Below are positions 16,572-24,683 of a stretch of 64,000 nucleotides of DNA, in pieces (position 1 is the first letter of the stretch; the number at the start of each line of letters is the position of its first letter). A program made the translations under genes and the position numbers. The DNA is from Janibacter corallicola NBRC 107790 (GTDB taxonomy: Bacteria > Actinomycetota > Actinomycetes > Actinomycetales > Dermatophilaceae): the NCBI RefSeq assembly GCF_001570965.1, contig NZ_BCSR01000010.1:1-64000 (forward strand). The letters run 5' to 3'. The notes beneath the pieces are model-generated. The model worked only from the letters and a program-made list of their open reading frames with translations. It was not told the DNA's origin and ran no database searches.

Positions 16572-18229
16572 GCGGGGCCGTCCCCCTTCGTGCGGATCGC
16601 GCGGAGGCGCTCACCACCGAGGAGCTGGCCACGCGGGTCGATGCCCTCTCCGGCGCCCTGGACGCCGGAGGTGACCGCTTGGACCCGCGGGCGGCGGAGG
16701 ACGCCCGCGCCGTGGCGGAGAAGGTCTCGGAGCGCACCCGGATCGTCGGGGGCCACACGGTGGTGGCCCTCGCCGGCGCCACCGGGTCGGGCAAGTCATC
16801 CCTCTTCAACACCCTCGTGGGTGCGGACGTGGCCACGGTCGGGATGCGACGGCCGACGACGTCGACACCGACGGCCGCGGTGTGGGGCACGGAGCCGGCG
16901 GGCGAGCTGCTCGACTGGCTCTCCGTGGGCAGCCGTCACCAGGTGCCCCCCGACGAAGGGGACGACCTCGACGGGCTCGTGCTGATCGACCTGCCCGACT
17001 TCGACTCCCGGCAGGTGGAGCACCGGGCCGAGGCCGAGCGCGTCCTCGAGCTCGTCGACGTCTTCGTGTGGGTGACCGACCCGCAGAAGTACGCCGACGC
17101 CGTGCTGCACGAGGATTACGTGGGCGTGCTGCGCGAGTACGGCGCGGTGACCGTCGTCGTGCTCAACCAGGTCGACCGGCTGCCCCGGGGCGGTGCCGAC
17201 GAGGTGAGCGCGGACCTCTCCCGGCTGCTCACGCGCGACGGCCTGACCGACCACGAGGTGATCGCGACCTCCACCCTCAGCGGCGCAGGCACGCAGACCC
17301 TGCGCGCCCGGCTGCAGGAGGCCGTGGAGCGCTCCGACGCCTCGCGGCACCGGCTGGCCGCGGACCTGCGCTCGGCGGCCGAGTCCCTCTCGGCATCGGT
17401 GGCGGAGGGCGAGCCGCGGATCCCGCGACGGGCCGGCGGGGAGCTGGTCGACGCGCTCGCTCGCACCGCCGGGGTACCGACGGTCGTGGACGCGGTCGCC
17501 AGGGACCACCGGTTGGCGGCGTGGGCGCAGACCGGGTGGCCCTTCACCCGCTGGGTGCACGCCCTCCGGCCGGCACCGCTGCGCCGGCTCCGGCTGGACC
17601 GGGAGCGCGACCCCGATGCGCCCGACATCACCGACCGGGACGTGCGCGCGGTGCTGGGCCGCTCGTCCCTCCCGCCCCCGGCCCCGTCGGCGCGGGCCTC
17701 CGTCGACCTGGCGGTCCGGCGGGTCGGGGCGCAGGCCGGCGAGGGGCTGCCGACCCGGTGGGCGGACGCGGTCGCGCACGCGGCACGACCGGTCGAGGAC
17801 GATCTCGCCGACGAGCTGGACCTGGTCCTCGTGCGCACCCCGCTGCGTGGTCGTCGACCGCTGTGGTGGGCAGTCGCGGGGGCACTCCAGGCGATCCTCG
17901 CGCTCGCGGCCGTCGTGGGCCTGGTCTGGCTCCTGCTCGGCGGCATCGTCGCGTGGTTGCAGCTGCCCGAGCTGCCCCGGGTCGAGGTCGTGGGGGCGAT
18001 CACCCTGCCCTTCGTGCTGTTCGTGGGCGGGCTCCTGGCGGGGCTGCTGCTCGCCGGCCTCTCCCGGTGGCTGGCCGGCCTCGGCGCCCGGCGGCGGGCC
18101 AGGGACGCGGACCGGGCCCTGCGCAAGGCCATCGGTCAGGTGGCACGGGAGCAGGTCCTGGACCCGGTCGAGCGGGTCCTCGCCGACCACGCCCGGACCC
18201 GGGAGGGCCTGGCGGTCGTCGCCGGCTGA
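16568..18229 (+). CDS. Dynamin-like membrane GTPase, second of pair
   Basis: The 553-residue protein has P-loop GATGSGKSS at 70-78, PTTSTPTAAVWG as switch I, G3 variant DLPDFDS and G4-like NQVD. Two strong membrane helices lie near 435-465 and 475-510, then a basic tail. The GTP-binding and paired-helix layout matches the YfjP/Dyn-like GTPases. It is coupled to the upstream gene by a 4-nt overlap. The role in septation or membrane repair is inferred from the family. Confidence 0.82.
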   Translation: MSGAVPLRADRAEALTTEELATRVDALSGALDAGGDRLDPRAAEDARAVAEKVSERTRIVGGHTVVALAGATGSGKSSLFNTLVGADVATVGMRRPTTSTPTAAVWGTEPAGELLDWLSVGSRHQVPPDEGDDLDGLVLIDLPDFDSRQVEHRAEAERVLELVDVFVWVTDPQKYADAVLHEDYVGVLREYGAVTVVVLNQVDRLPRGGADEVSADLSRLLTRDGLTDHEVIATSTLSGAGTQTLRARLQEAVERSDASRHRLAADLRSAAESLSASVAEGEPRIPRRAGGELVDALARTAGVPTVVDAVARDHRLAAWAQTGWPFTRWVHALRPAPLRRLRLDRERDPDAPDITDRDVRAVLGRSSLPPPAPSARASVDLAVRRVGAQAGEGLPTRWADAVAHAARPVEDDLADELDLVLVRTPLRGRRPLWWAVAGALQAILALAAVVGLVWLLLGGIVAWLQLPELPRVEVVGAITLPFVLFVGGLLAGLLLAGLSRWLAGLGARRRARDADRALRKAIGQVAREQVLDPVERVLADHARTREGLAVVAG

Positions 18230-18263
18230 GACACCCCGGGCGTTGCGTCGAGCAGGACGGGCG

Positions 18264-18518
18264 TCAGGCCCCGTCGCGGCGCCCTCCCAGGGCCTCCTCG
18301 AGCGGGATGCTGCCGTCCTGCCACGGTGTGACGGCCCAGGCCACGAGGTACGCGGCGACGCCGACGACCGGCAGGCAGAAGGAGATGAGGACCAGCAGGC
18401 GCACCAGCCACACGTTGAGGCCGGACTGCTCGGCGAGACTTCCGCAGATCCCTGCCACGAGACGTTTCGGCCCTCGCCGGAAGCCCAGACCACGGATGGA
18501 TTCGAAGACGCTGTTCAT
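18264..18518 (-). CDS. PspC-domain small membrane protein
   Basis: The 84-residue protein is a single PspC domain: LVAGICGSLAEQSGLN, then hydrophobic WLVRLLVLISFCLPVVG and a second short membrane segment ending AVTPW. PspC proteins sense envelope stress. ATG 18518 is 7 nt after a TAGCGT hexamer; the open frame further upstream is not conserved. Confidence 0.87.
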   Translation of the reverse strand: MNSVFESIRGLGFRRGPKRLVAGICGSLAEQSGLNVWLVRLLVLISFCLPVVGVAAYLVAWAVTPWQDGSIPLEEALGGRRDGA

Positions 18519-18525
18519 GGCCTCG

Positions 18526-18531
18526 ACGCTA
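18526..18531 (-). promoter_or_regulatory. Putative leaderless -10 of the pspC-domain gene
   Basis: TAGCGT on the minus strand ends 7 nt before ATG 18518. Confidence 0.5.
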
Positions 18532-18870
18532 GGCGTGCTCGGCCTCGCGCGCAGTGGGGGTAGCCCCCGAGTCGGACGTGGGACCAGCACCGGCTCGGGT
18601 CAGCGCACGACGACGGTCGAGCGGAGCAGTGCCCGCCACGGTGCGCGCCTGCCGGGCCGGCCGCGGCCGCGGTCCGAGCCGCGTGCCGCAGCGCCCCGAG
18701 GCCACGGTTGCACTTCACAACCGGCGGCAGGTGCTGAGCGCTCCGCCCACATCCCCTCGCCGCGGTCCGGCGTCGTCCACAGGTGTGGTCCGCCCCTCCG
18801 AGTGCGTCCGGTGCCGAGGCGAAGGTGGTGGCACGCGCCCGGCGACGAGGCCGGGGCGTCACCGAAAGGG
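18532..18870. other. Intergenic region between pspC and ssb
   Basis: About 340 nt hold no gene I can support. The plus-strand frame that joins ssb is open through part of it, but the peptide is Arg/Pro-rich and unlike an SSB. One feature is the inverted repeat CGGTTG-N7-CAACCG at 18705-18723, a possible operator of unknown factor. Confidence 0.4.
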
Positions 18871-18877
18871 GAGTGCC

Positions 18878-19351
18878 ATGAACGAGACCGAACTGACCAT
18901 CGGCGGCCGGGTCGTCGCCGACCCGGAGCACCGGACCACGCGGGCGGGGATGCAGTTCACGATCTTCCGCATCGCGAGCACCGTGCGGCGGCGCAACAAG
19001 GAGGGGGTCTTCGTCGACGTGTCGACGAGCTTCTACAACGTCGCCGCGTACCGGTCGCTCGGGATGAACGCCTTCGCCTCGCTGCGCAAGGGTGACCCGG
19101 TGGTCGTCCACGGCCGCCAGACCGTCAACTCCTGGCAACGGGCCGACGAGTCGTGGGGCAGCTCGGCCGAGATCGAGGCGATGAAGATCGGCCACGACCT
19201 GACTTACGGCACCACGCAGTACGCCAAGTCCGGCACGGGCAGCGTCGAGGCCGACAGCGAGGAGGAGGCCCGGCGGGCCGACACGGGGGCGCCGGACCCG
19301 TTCGTGGCCGGGAGCGAGGAGCACGAAGGGGGTGTGCCACTGTCGGCGTGA
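18878..19351 (+). CDS. ssb: Single-stranded DNA-binding protein, secondary paralogue
   Basis: The 157-residue protein has one OB fold (about 1-110): ELTIGGRVVADPEH, FTIFRIAST, FYNVAAYRSLGMNA and LRKGDPVVVHGR. The tail is short, acidic and lacks the DDDIPF tip of the replicative SSB, so it is probably the accessory paralogue that sits beside ettA in actinobacteria (compare Rv2478c). ATG 18878 is preceded by AAAGGGGA. Confidence 0.88.
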   Translation: MNETELTIGGRVVADPEHRTTRAGMQFTIFRIASTVRRRNKEGVFVDVSTSFYNVAAYRSLGMNAFASLRKGDPVVVHGRQTVNSWQRADESWGSSAEIEAMKIGHDLTYGTTQYAKSGTGSVEADSEEEARRADTGAPDPFVAGSEEHEGGVPLSA

Positions 19352-19389
19352 GCCTGGCCGACGATTCGGGCGTGGGGGCGGGGAGTGGA

Positions 19390-19395
19390 TAGCCT
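19390..19395 (+). promoter_or_regulatory. Putative leaderless -10 of ettA
   Basis: TAGCCT ends 6 nt before ATG 19402. Confidence 0.5.
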
Positions 19396-19401
19396 GCCTC
19401 C

Positions 19402-21084
19402 ATGGCCGACTACATCTACACCATGGTGCGTGCGCGCAAGGCGCACAACGAGAAGGTCATCCTCGATGACGTCTCGATGTCCTTCTTCCCCGGAGCCAAG
19501 ATCGGGATGGTCGGCCCCAACGGGGCCGGCAAGTCGACCATCCTGAAGATCATGGCCGGGCTGGACCAGCCGAGCAACGGCGAGGCGAGCCTCAAGCCGG
19601 GCGCGACGGTGGGCATCCTGCAGCAGGAGCCGCCGCTGAACGAGGAGAAGACCGTCCTCGGCAATGTCGAGGAGGGCGCCGGCGAGATCAAGGCCAAGCT
19701 GGACCGGTACAACGAGATCTCCGAGCAGATGGCCGACCCGGACGCGGACTTCGACGCGCTCATGGAGGAGATGGGCAAGCTCCAGGAGGACATCGACCAC
19801 GCGGACGCGTGGGACCTGGACTCCCAGCTGGAGCAGGCCATGGACGCGCTGCGCTGCCCGCCGGCCGACGAGCCGGTCACCAAGCTCTCCGGCGGTGAGC
19901 GCCGCCGCGTGGCGCTGTGCAAGCTGCTCCTGCAGAAGCCGGACCTGCTGCTACTCGACGAGCCGACCAACCACCTGGACGCCGAGTCGGTGCTGTGGCT
20001 GGAGCAGCACCTCGCGGAGTACCCCGGTGCCGTCGTCGCCGTCACGCACGACCGGTACTTCATGGACAACGTCGCGCAGTGGATCGCCGAGGTCGACCGC
20101 GGACGCCTCTACCCCTACGAGGGCAACTACTCCACGTACCTGGAGAAGAAGCAGGAGCGCCTGCAGGTCCAGGGCAAGAAGGACGCCAAGCTCGCCAAGC
20201 GGCTGAAGAACGAGCTGGAGTGGGTCCGCTCGAACCCCAAGGCGCGCCAGAGCAAGAACAAGGCGCGACTCGAGCGCTACGAGGAGATGGCGGCCGAGGC
20301 GGAGCGGACCCGGAAGCTGGACTTCGAGGAGATCCAGATCCCGCCGGGCCCGCGCTTGGGCAGCAAGGTCATCGAGGTCACCGACCTCAAGCAGGGTTAC
20401 GGCGAGCGTGTGCTCATCGACGACCTGTCCTTCACGCTTCCGCGCAACGGCATCGTCGGTGTCATCGGTCCCAACGGCGTCGGCAAGACGACCCTCTTCA
20501 AGACGATCGTCGGCCTCGAGGAGCCGATGGGCGGGACCGTCGACATCGGGGACACCGTCAAGCTGTCCTATGTCGACCAGTCCCGCGCGGGGATCGACTC
20601 CGAGAAGAACGTCTGGGAGGTCGTCTCCGACGGTCTGGACCACATCCAGGTCGGCAACGTGGAGATCCCCAGCCGCGCCTACGTCAGCCAGTTCGGCTTC
20701 AAGGGCCCGGACCAGCAGAAGAAGTCCGGCGTGCTCTCCGGCGGTGAGCGCAACCGGCTCAACCTGGCCCTGACGCTCAAGCAGGGGGGCAACGTGCTGC
20801 TCCTCGACGAGCCGACCAACGACCTGGACGTCGAGACGCTCGGCTCGCTGGAGAACGCACTGCTGTCCTTCCCCGGTTGTGCCGTGGTCATCTCCCACGA
20901 CCGGTGGTTCCTCGACCGCGTCGCGACCCACATCCTCGCCTACGAGGGCACCGAGGAGAACCCGACCGCTTGGTACTGGTACGAGGGCAACTTCGAGGGC
21001 TACGAGGCCAACAAGGTCGAGCGTCTCGGTGAGGAGGCCGCGCGCCCCCACCGCGTGACCCACCGCCGCCTCACCCGCGACTGA
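19402..21084 (+). CDS. ettA: Energy-dependent translational throttle protein (ABC-F)
   Basis: The 560-residue soluble tandem ABC protein gates ribosomal elongation according to ATP/ADP. Domain 1 has GPNGAGKST, LSGGERRRVALC and LLDEPTNHLD; domain 2 has GPNGVGKTT, LSGGERNRLNLA and LLDEPTNDLD. Both H-switches occur in ITHDR/SHDRWF-like segments. The linker between domains is helical and charged, and the length matches EttA. It follows ssb as in mycobacteria, and ends at a strong hairpin. Confidence 0.96.
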   Translation: MADYIYTMVRARKAHNEKVILDDVSMSFFPGAKIGMVGPNGAGKSTILKIMAGLDQPSNGEASLKPGATVGILQQEPPLNEEKTVLGNVEEGAGEIKAKLDRYNEISEQMADPDADFDALMEEMGKLQEDIDHADAWDLDSQLEQAMDALRCPPADEPVTKLSGGERRRVALCKLLLQKPDLLLLDEPTNHLDAESVLWLEQHLAEYPGAVVAVTHDRYFMDNVAQWIAEVDRGRLYPYEGNYSTYLEKKQERLQVQGKKDAKLAKRLKNELEWVRSNPKARQSKNKARLERYEEMAAEAERTRKLDFEEIQIPPGPRLGSKVIEVTDLKQGYGERVLIDDLSFTLPRNGIVGVIGPNGVGKTTLFKTIVGLEEPMGGTVDIGDTVKLSYVDQSRAGIDSEKNVWEVVSDGLDHIQVGNVEIPSRAYVSQFGFKGPDQQKKSGVLSGGERNRLNLALTLKQGGNVLLLDEPTNDLDVETLGSLENALLSFPGCAVVISHDRWFLDRVATHILAYEGTEENPTAWYWYEGNFEGYEANKVERLGEEAARPHRVTHRRLTRD

Positions 21085-21098
21085 GCCCCGCTCCGAAA

Positions 21099-21140
21099 CG
21101 AAGGGCGTTCGCCCCCCGATCCGGGGGCGAACGCCCTTCG
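21099..21140 (+). terminator. Intrinsic hairpin after ettA
   Basis: An 18-bp perfect stem with a 6-nt loop starts 15 nt after the ettA stop. The arms contain CGAAGGGC, close to but not the dispersed 9-mer. Confidence 0.85.
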
Positions 21141-21178
21141 TCGTGTGGTGCGGGACGGTGGTGGGCGGGGACGCTCGG

Positions 21179-21184
21179 TAGCGT
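21179..21184 (+). promoter_or_regulatory. Putative leaderless -10 of the pentapeptide gene
   Basis: TAGCGT ends 6 nt before ATG 21191. Confidence 0.5.
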
Positions 21185-21190
21185 GCGGGC

Positions 21191-21796
21191 ATGCCGTCAC
21201 TCACCGAGGAGATCGCTGGTCGCTCCAGCGTCGTCGAGGAGGTCCTCACCGGCTCCCTGGCCGAGGGGGACGTGCTCGGGGACGTCGAGCTGGTCGGCTG
21301 CACCCTCCGCGACACGGAGCTGGCCGGAGCCACCCTCGCGCGGGTGCGGTTGGAGGGCTGCACGCTCGAGCGGGTCGACCTGTCCCGGCTGCGGCTCCCC
21401 GACTCCGTGGTGGACGGGTGCACGTTCACCGGCTGCCGGGCGCTCGCGACGTCGTGGTCGATGCAGCGGGCCCCGACCCTGGCGCCCGAGCCCTCGAGGT
21501 GGGTGGACTGCCAGCTGTCGATGGGCAGCTTCAGCGGGCTGGACCTCACGGGCGCGCGCCTCACGAGGTGCGTCTTGACCGAGGCCGACTTCGACGAGGC
21601 GGTGCTGCGCGAGGTGGTCTTCGACGACTGCTCGCTCGCGGGCGCCAGGTTCGTGCGGGCCGACCTGCGGGATGCCGACCTGCGCACCGCGCGTGACTAC
21701 GCCATCGACCTGCGTGAGGCACGGGCGAAGGGGATGCGCGTCGACCCGGTCGGGGCGCAGGGGCTGCTCGCCCCCTTCGGCGTCGACGTCGGGTGA
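21191..21796 (+). CDS. Pentapeptide-repeat protein
   Basis: The 201-residue protein is built of A(D/N)Lxx-like pentapeptides in two blocks, about 25-75 and 110-165, for example GVELVGCTLRDTELAGATL-like steps and ADFDEAVLREVVF. They should fold as a right-handed quadrilateral helix. Some family members protect gyrase from quinolones (MfpA, Qnr), but here the two blocks are separated by a Trp/Met-containing insert, and no specific role can be claimed. Confidence 0.85.
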   Translation: MPSLTEEIAGRSSVVEEVLTGSLAEGDVLGDVELVGCTLRDTELAGATLARVRLEGCTLERVDLSRLRLPDSVVDGCTFTGCRALATSWSMQRAPTLAPEPSRWVDCQLSMGSFSGLDLTGARLTRCVLTEADFDEAVLREVVFDDCSLAGARFVRADLRDADLRTARDYAIDLREARAKGMRVDPVGAQGLLAPFGVDVG

Positions 21797-21837
21797 GCGG
21801 GGGGGGGGCGGTGGACGAACGCCGCGGCGCGAGGGGA

Positions 21838-22446
21838 TCACCCCCTCGCGGCCCCCACCAGACGCAGGGCCAGCATCGCGTAGGTCTCGCCGATCTCCTG
21901 CTGCGTGCGTCGCACGCCCGGGTGGTACCACCGCGCCACGTCGACCACGAGGGAGAGGGCGGCCAGCGCCGTGGACTGCGGGTCGGTCACGTCGAACTCT
22001 CCGCTCGCGACGCCGTCCGTGATGATCCGCTCCACCACCGCGTCGATCTCGCGCCGGAGGGTGAGCACCTCGCGACGGTGCTCGGGGGAGAGGTGACGGA
22101 ACTCGTACTGGACGATGCGCGCCACCTGGTGCTCGCGCACGTGCCACCGGACGAAGACCGAGATCACCTCCGCCAGCGCCTCGCTCGGGGAGGCCGCGGT
22201 CTCGGCCGCCTGCGCGAGGGCGTCTCGGGCCTGGCTGTGACCGACCCGGCTCAGCTGGAAGAGCAGGTCCTCCTTGCTCGCGAAGTGCACGTACACCCCG
22301 GCGGGGGACAGGCCCGCGCGGGAGGCGATGTCCCGCGTCGTCGTGCCATGGAAACCCTTCTCCGCGAAGGCATCCGCGGCCGCCTCGAAGAGGCGTCGCA
22401 CGGTGGGGTTGTCGGGCACGGTCTGGCTCGGAGTGGTCGCGGACAC
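21838..22446 (-). CDS. TetR-family transcriptional regulator
   Basis: The 202-residue protein has an N-terminal TetR DNA-binding domain: ADAFAEKGFHGTTTRDIASRAG-type helix-turn-helix, then GVYVHFASKEDLL. The C-terminal domain probably binds an acyl-CoA ligand, judging by the divergent acyl-CoA dehydrogenase. GTG 22446 is chosen over the upstream TTG at 22482 because a CATGCT hexamer lies 6 nt before it and the palindromic operator at 22475-22490 would otherwise be inside the gene. Confidence 0.88.
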   Translation of the reverse strand: MSATTPSQTVPDNPTVRRLFEAAADAFAEKGFHGTTTRDIASRAGLSPAGVYVHFASKEDLLFQLSRVGHSQARDALAQAAETAASPSEALAEVISVFVRWHVREHQVARIVQYEFRHLSPEHRREVLTLRREIDAVVERIITDGVASGEFDVTDPQSTALAALSLVVDVARWYHPGVRRTQQEIGETYAMLALRLVGAARG

Positions 22447-22452
22447 TTTGAC

Positions 22453-22458
22453 AGCATG
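22453..22458 (-). promoter_or_regulatory. Putative leaderless -10 of the TetR gene
   Basis: CATGCT ends 6 nt before GTG 22446; its -35 region would fall on the palindrome at 22475-22490. Confidence 0.35.
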
Positions 22459-22474
22459 CAGGGCGGGCAGGAGA

Positions 22475-22490
22475 CTAAGCAAGCGCTTAG
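22475..22490. promoter_or_regulatory. Palindromic TetR operator candidate
   Basis: CTAAGC-AAGC-GCTTAG has 6-bp arms and a 4-bp centre, and contains the AAGCGCTT core common to acyl-CoA-responsive TetR regulators. It lies between the divergent TetR and acyl-CoA dehydrogenase genes, fitting control of both. Confidence 0.65.
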
Positions 22491-22531
22491 GCCCCGTTTC
22501 CGCACGTCACGTGCCAGAGAGGTGACAGTCC

Positions 22532-23686
22532 ATGCCCCGCAGCATCTACGACCAGGACCACGAGTCCTTCCGGTCCTCCGTCCGTGAGTTCGTCGACCGG
22601 ACGCTCGTGCCCCGGGCCGAGTCGATGATCGCCGAGCACACCATCCCGCGGGAGGTCTGGCTCGAGGCGGGCAAGCAGGGCTTCTTCGGGCTGACCATCC
22701 CCGAGGAGTTCGGTGGTGCCGGGATCGATGACTACCGCTTCAACGCGATCCTGGGGGAGGAACTGGGGAAGTTCAACGCCGCCACCTCCTCCTGCTTCGG
22801 CATCCACGGGGACATCACTGCCCCCTACATCGTGGCCCTGGGGACGCAGGAGCAGAAGCAGCGCTGGCTCCCGCAGGTGGCCTCGGGAGAGAAGATCCTC
22901 TCGATCGGCATGACCGAGCCCTCCGGCGGCTCCGACCTGGCCGCGCTGAAGACCACGGCCGTCAAGGCCGACGATGGCTCCGGGGACTGGATCATCAACG
23001 GGTCCAAGACCTTCATCACCAACGGGTACCAGTGCGACCTCGCGGTGGTGGCCGTGCGCACCGACCCGACCAAGGGTGCCAAGGGGATCTCGCTCTTCGT
23101 CCTCGAGAAGGAGGACGAGGGCTTCACCAAGGGCAAACCGCTGGACAAGGTGGGCCAGCCGGAGTCCGACACCTCCGAGCTCTTCTTCGACAACGTCCGC
23201 GTCCCTGCCGACCGGCTCCTGGGGGATGAGGGGATGGGCTTCATCTCGATGATGCAGAAGCTCCCGCAGGAGCGCCTCGGCAACGCGGTCGGGAACATCG
23301 CCAATGCCCGCCAGATCCTCGAGGAGACGATCGAGTACACCAAGGAGCGCAAGGCCTTCGGCCAGCCGATCGGCTCCTTCCAGCACAACAAGTTCAAGAT
23401 CGCCGAGCTGGTCACGAAGGTCGAGGTCACCGAGGCCTACATCAACGACTGCGTCATGGCCCACACCGAGGGCGACCTCACAGCGGTGGACGCCGCCAAG
23501 GCGAAGTGGTGGGCCGGCGAGATCCAGTGCGACGTCCTCGACGAGTGCGTGCAGCTGCACGGCGGGTACGGCTTCATGAACGAGTACCGCGTCGCCCGCG
23601 CCTGGAAGGACGCCCGCGTGCACAAGATCTGGGCGGGCACCAACGAGATCATGAAGGAGCTCATCGGCCGCGATCTCGGTCTCTGA
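22532..23686 (+). CDS. Acyl-CoA dehydrogenase
   Basis: The 384-residue FAD enzyme oxidises acyl-CoA to enoyl-CoA. Family motifs are MTEPSGGSD near 127, the FAD/CoA-binding QLHGGYGF and IWAGTNEIMKELIGRDL at the C terminus. The Glu in LPQERLGNAVG is at the place used as catalytic base by long-chain and isovaleryl-type dehydrogenases, so a short straight-chain substrate is less likely. ATG 22532 follows GAGAGGTGA. It is divergent from, and probably repressed by, the TetR protein. Confidence 0.93.
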   Translation: MPRSIYDQDHESFRSSVREFVDRTLVPRAESMIAEHTIPREVWLEAGKQGFFGLTIPEEFGGAGIDDYRFNAILGEELGKFNAATSSCFGIHGDITAPYIVALGTQEQKQRWLPQVASGEKILSIGMTEPSGGSDLAALKTTAVKADDGSGDWIINGSKTFITNGYQCDLAVVAVRTDPTKGAKGISLFVLEKEDEGFTKGKPLDKVGQPESDTSELFFDNVRVPADRLLGDEGMGFISMMQKLPQERLGNAVGNIANARQILEETIEYTKERKAFGQPIGSFQHNKFKIAELVTKVEVTEAYINDCVMAHTEGDLTAVDAAKAKWWAGEIQCDVLDECVQLHGGYGFMNEYRVARAWKDARVHKIWAGTNEIMKELIGRDLGL

Positions 23687-23692
23687 GCACCC

Positions 23693-23742
23693 TGTTGGTG
23701 GGTTCCCGACGTGACCTGAGACACTGGGGGAACCCACCAACA
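23693..23742. repeat. 14-bp perfect inverted repeat between the acyl-CoA dehydrogenase gene and mogA
   Basis: TGTTGGTGGGTTCC and its exact complement are separated by 22 nt. The stem could be a terminator for the dehydrogenase gene (no T tract) or a regulatory element for mogA, whose ribosome binding site directly follows. Confidence 0.7.
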
Positions 23743-23757
23743 CGAAGGGGGCAGCCG

Positions 23758-24246
23758 ATGGTCGTCGCCCACGTCATCACCGTCTCCGACCGGGTCGCCC
23801 GCGGCGAACGGGAGGACCGCTCAGGGGAGCTCGCCCGTGACGCACTCACCGGAGCCGGTCACCAGGTCACCTCCAGCGTCGTCGAGGACGGCGTGGAGTC
23901 GGTATCCCACTCGCTGCACGCCGCGCTGACCGCCGGCGCCCGGGTGATCATCACCTCCGGCGGCACCGGGGTCCATCCGAAGGACCGCACCCCCGAGGGG
24001 ACTCGCGCGGTCATCGACCGTGAGATCCCCGGCATCGCCGAGATGCTGCGGGCGGAGGGCGCCAGGAAGACCCCGATGGCGGCGCTGAGCCGCGGCCTCG
24101 TCGGAGTCGTCGACGACTCCGCGACGTCGGAGGGGGCCGTCATCGCCAACCTCCCCGGCAGCCCGAAGGGGGTGGACGAGGGGCTCTCCGTCATCGTGCC
24201 CCTCCTGCCCCATCTCATCGACCAGCTGGACGGGGGTGACCACTGA
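23758..24246 (+). CDS. mogA: Molybdopterin adenylyltransferase (MogA/MoaB family)
   Basis: The 162-residue protein adenylylates molybdopterin before metal insertion. The MoCF-binding motif TSGGTGVHPKDRTPEG and the later NLPGSPKGVDEGL are typical. ATG 23758 is preceded by GAAGGGGG, which is both a ribosome binding site and a copy of the dispersed 9-mer. It starts the mogA-moaE-moaA operon. Confidence 0.94.
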   Translation: MVVAHVITVSDRVARGEREDRSGELARDALTGAGHQVTSSVVEDGVESVSHSLHAALTAGARVIITSGGTGVHPKDRTPEGTRAVIDREIPGIAEMLRAEGARKTPMAALSRGLVGVVDDSATSEGAVIANLPGSPKGVDEGLSVIVPLLPHLIDQLDGGDH

Positions 24247-24683
24247 TGAGCATCGTGCGAGCAGAGGTGACCGCGGAGGCGATCGACCTCACGGCGGCCC
24301 TGGCCGACGTCGACGACGCGACCCACGGCGCCGTCGCCTCGTTCGTCGGCCAGGTGCGCGACCACGACCCCGAGGTCCGCGGCCCGGTGGCCTCGTTGGA
24401 TTACTCCTGCCACCCCGACGCCCCGGCGATGATCGAGTCGATCGTCGCGGAGGCACTGGCTTCGGCGGACCCACACGGGGATGCGCGCGTCGTCGCGCTG
24501 CACCGGGTCGGTCACCTCGAGATCGGGGACCTCGCGCTGGTCGTGACGGTCGGCACCGCCCACCGCGGCCTGGCCTTCGAGGTCTGCCGCGCCGTCGTGG
24601 AGGCGGTCAAGCACGAGTTGCCGGTGTGGAAGAAGCAACACGGGGCCCACGGCGGCCACGTGTGGTCGGGGATGGCCTCATGA
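24246..24683 (+). CDS. moaE: Molybdopterin synthase large subunit
   Basis: The 145-residue MoaE pairs with MoaD to put the dithiolene sulfurs onto precursor Z. Conserved parts are SFVGQVRDHD, YSCHPDAPAM, RVGHLEIGD and the catalytic VWKKQ near the C terminus. ATG 24246 shares one base with the mogA stop; its own stop overlaps moaA. Confidence 0.95.
   Translation: MSIVRAEVTAEAIDLTAALADVDDATHGAVASFVGQVRDHDPEVRGPVASLDYSCHPDAPAMIESIVAEALASADPHGDARVVALHRVGHLEIGDLALVVTVGTAHRGLAFEVCRAVVEAVKHELPVWKKQHGAHGGHVWSGMAS

Noticed and set aside
23743-23751. Reading all GAAGGGGG copies as Shine-Dalgarno sites
   Set aside because: Only the copy before mogA is placed to act as one; half of the copies face the other way and most are inside genes.
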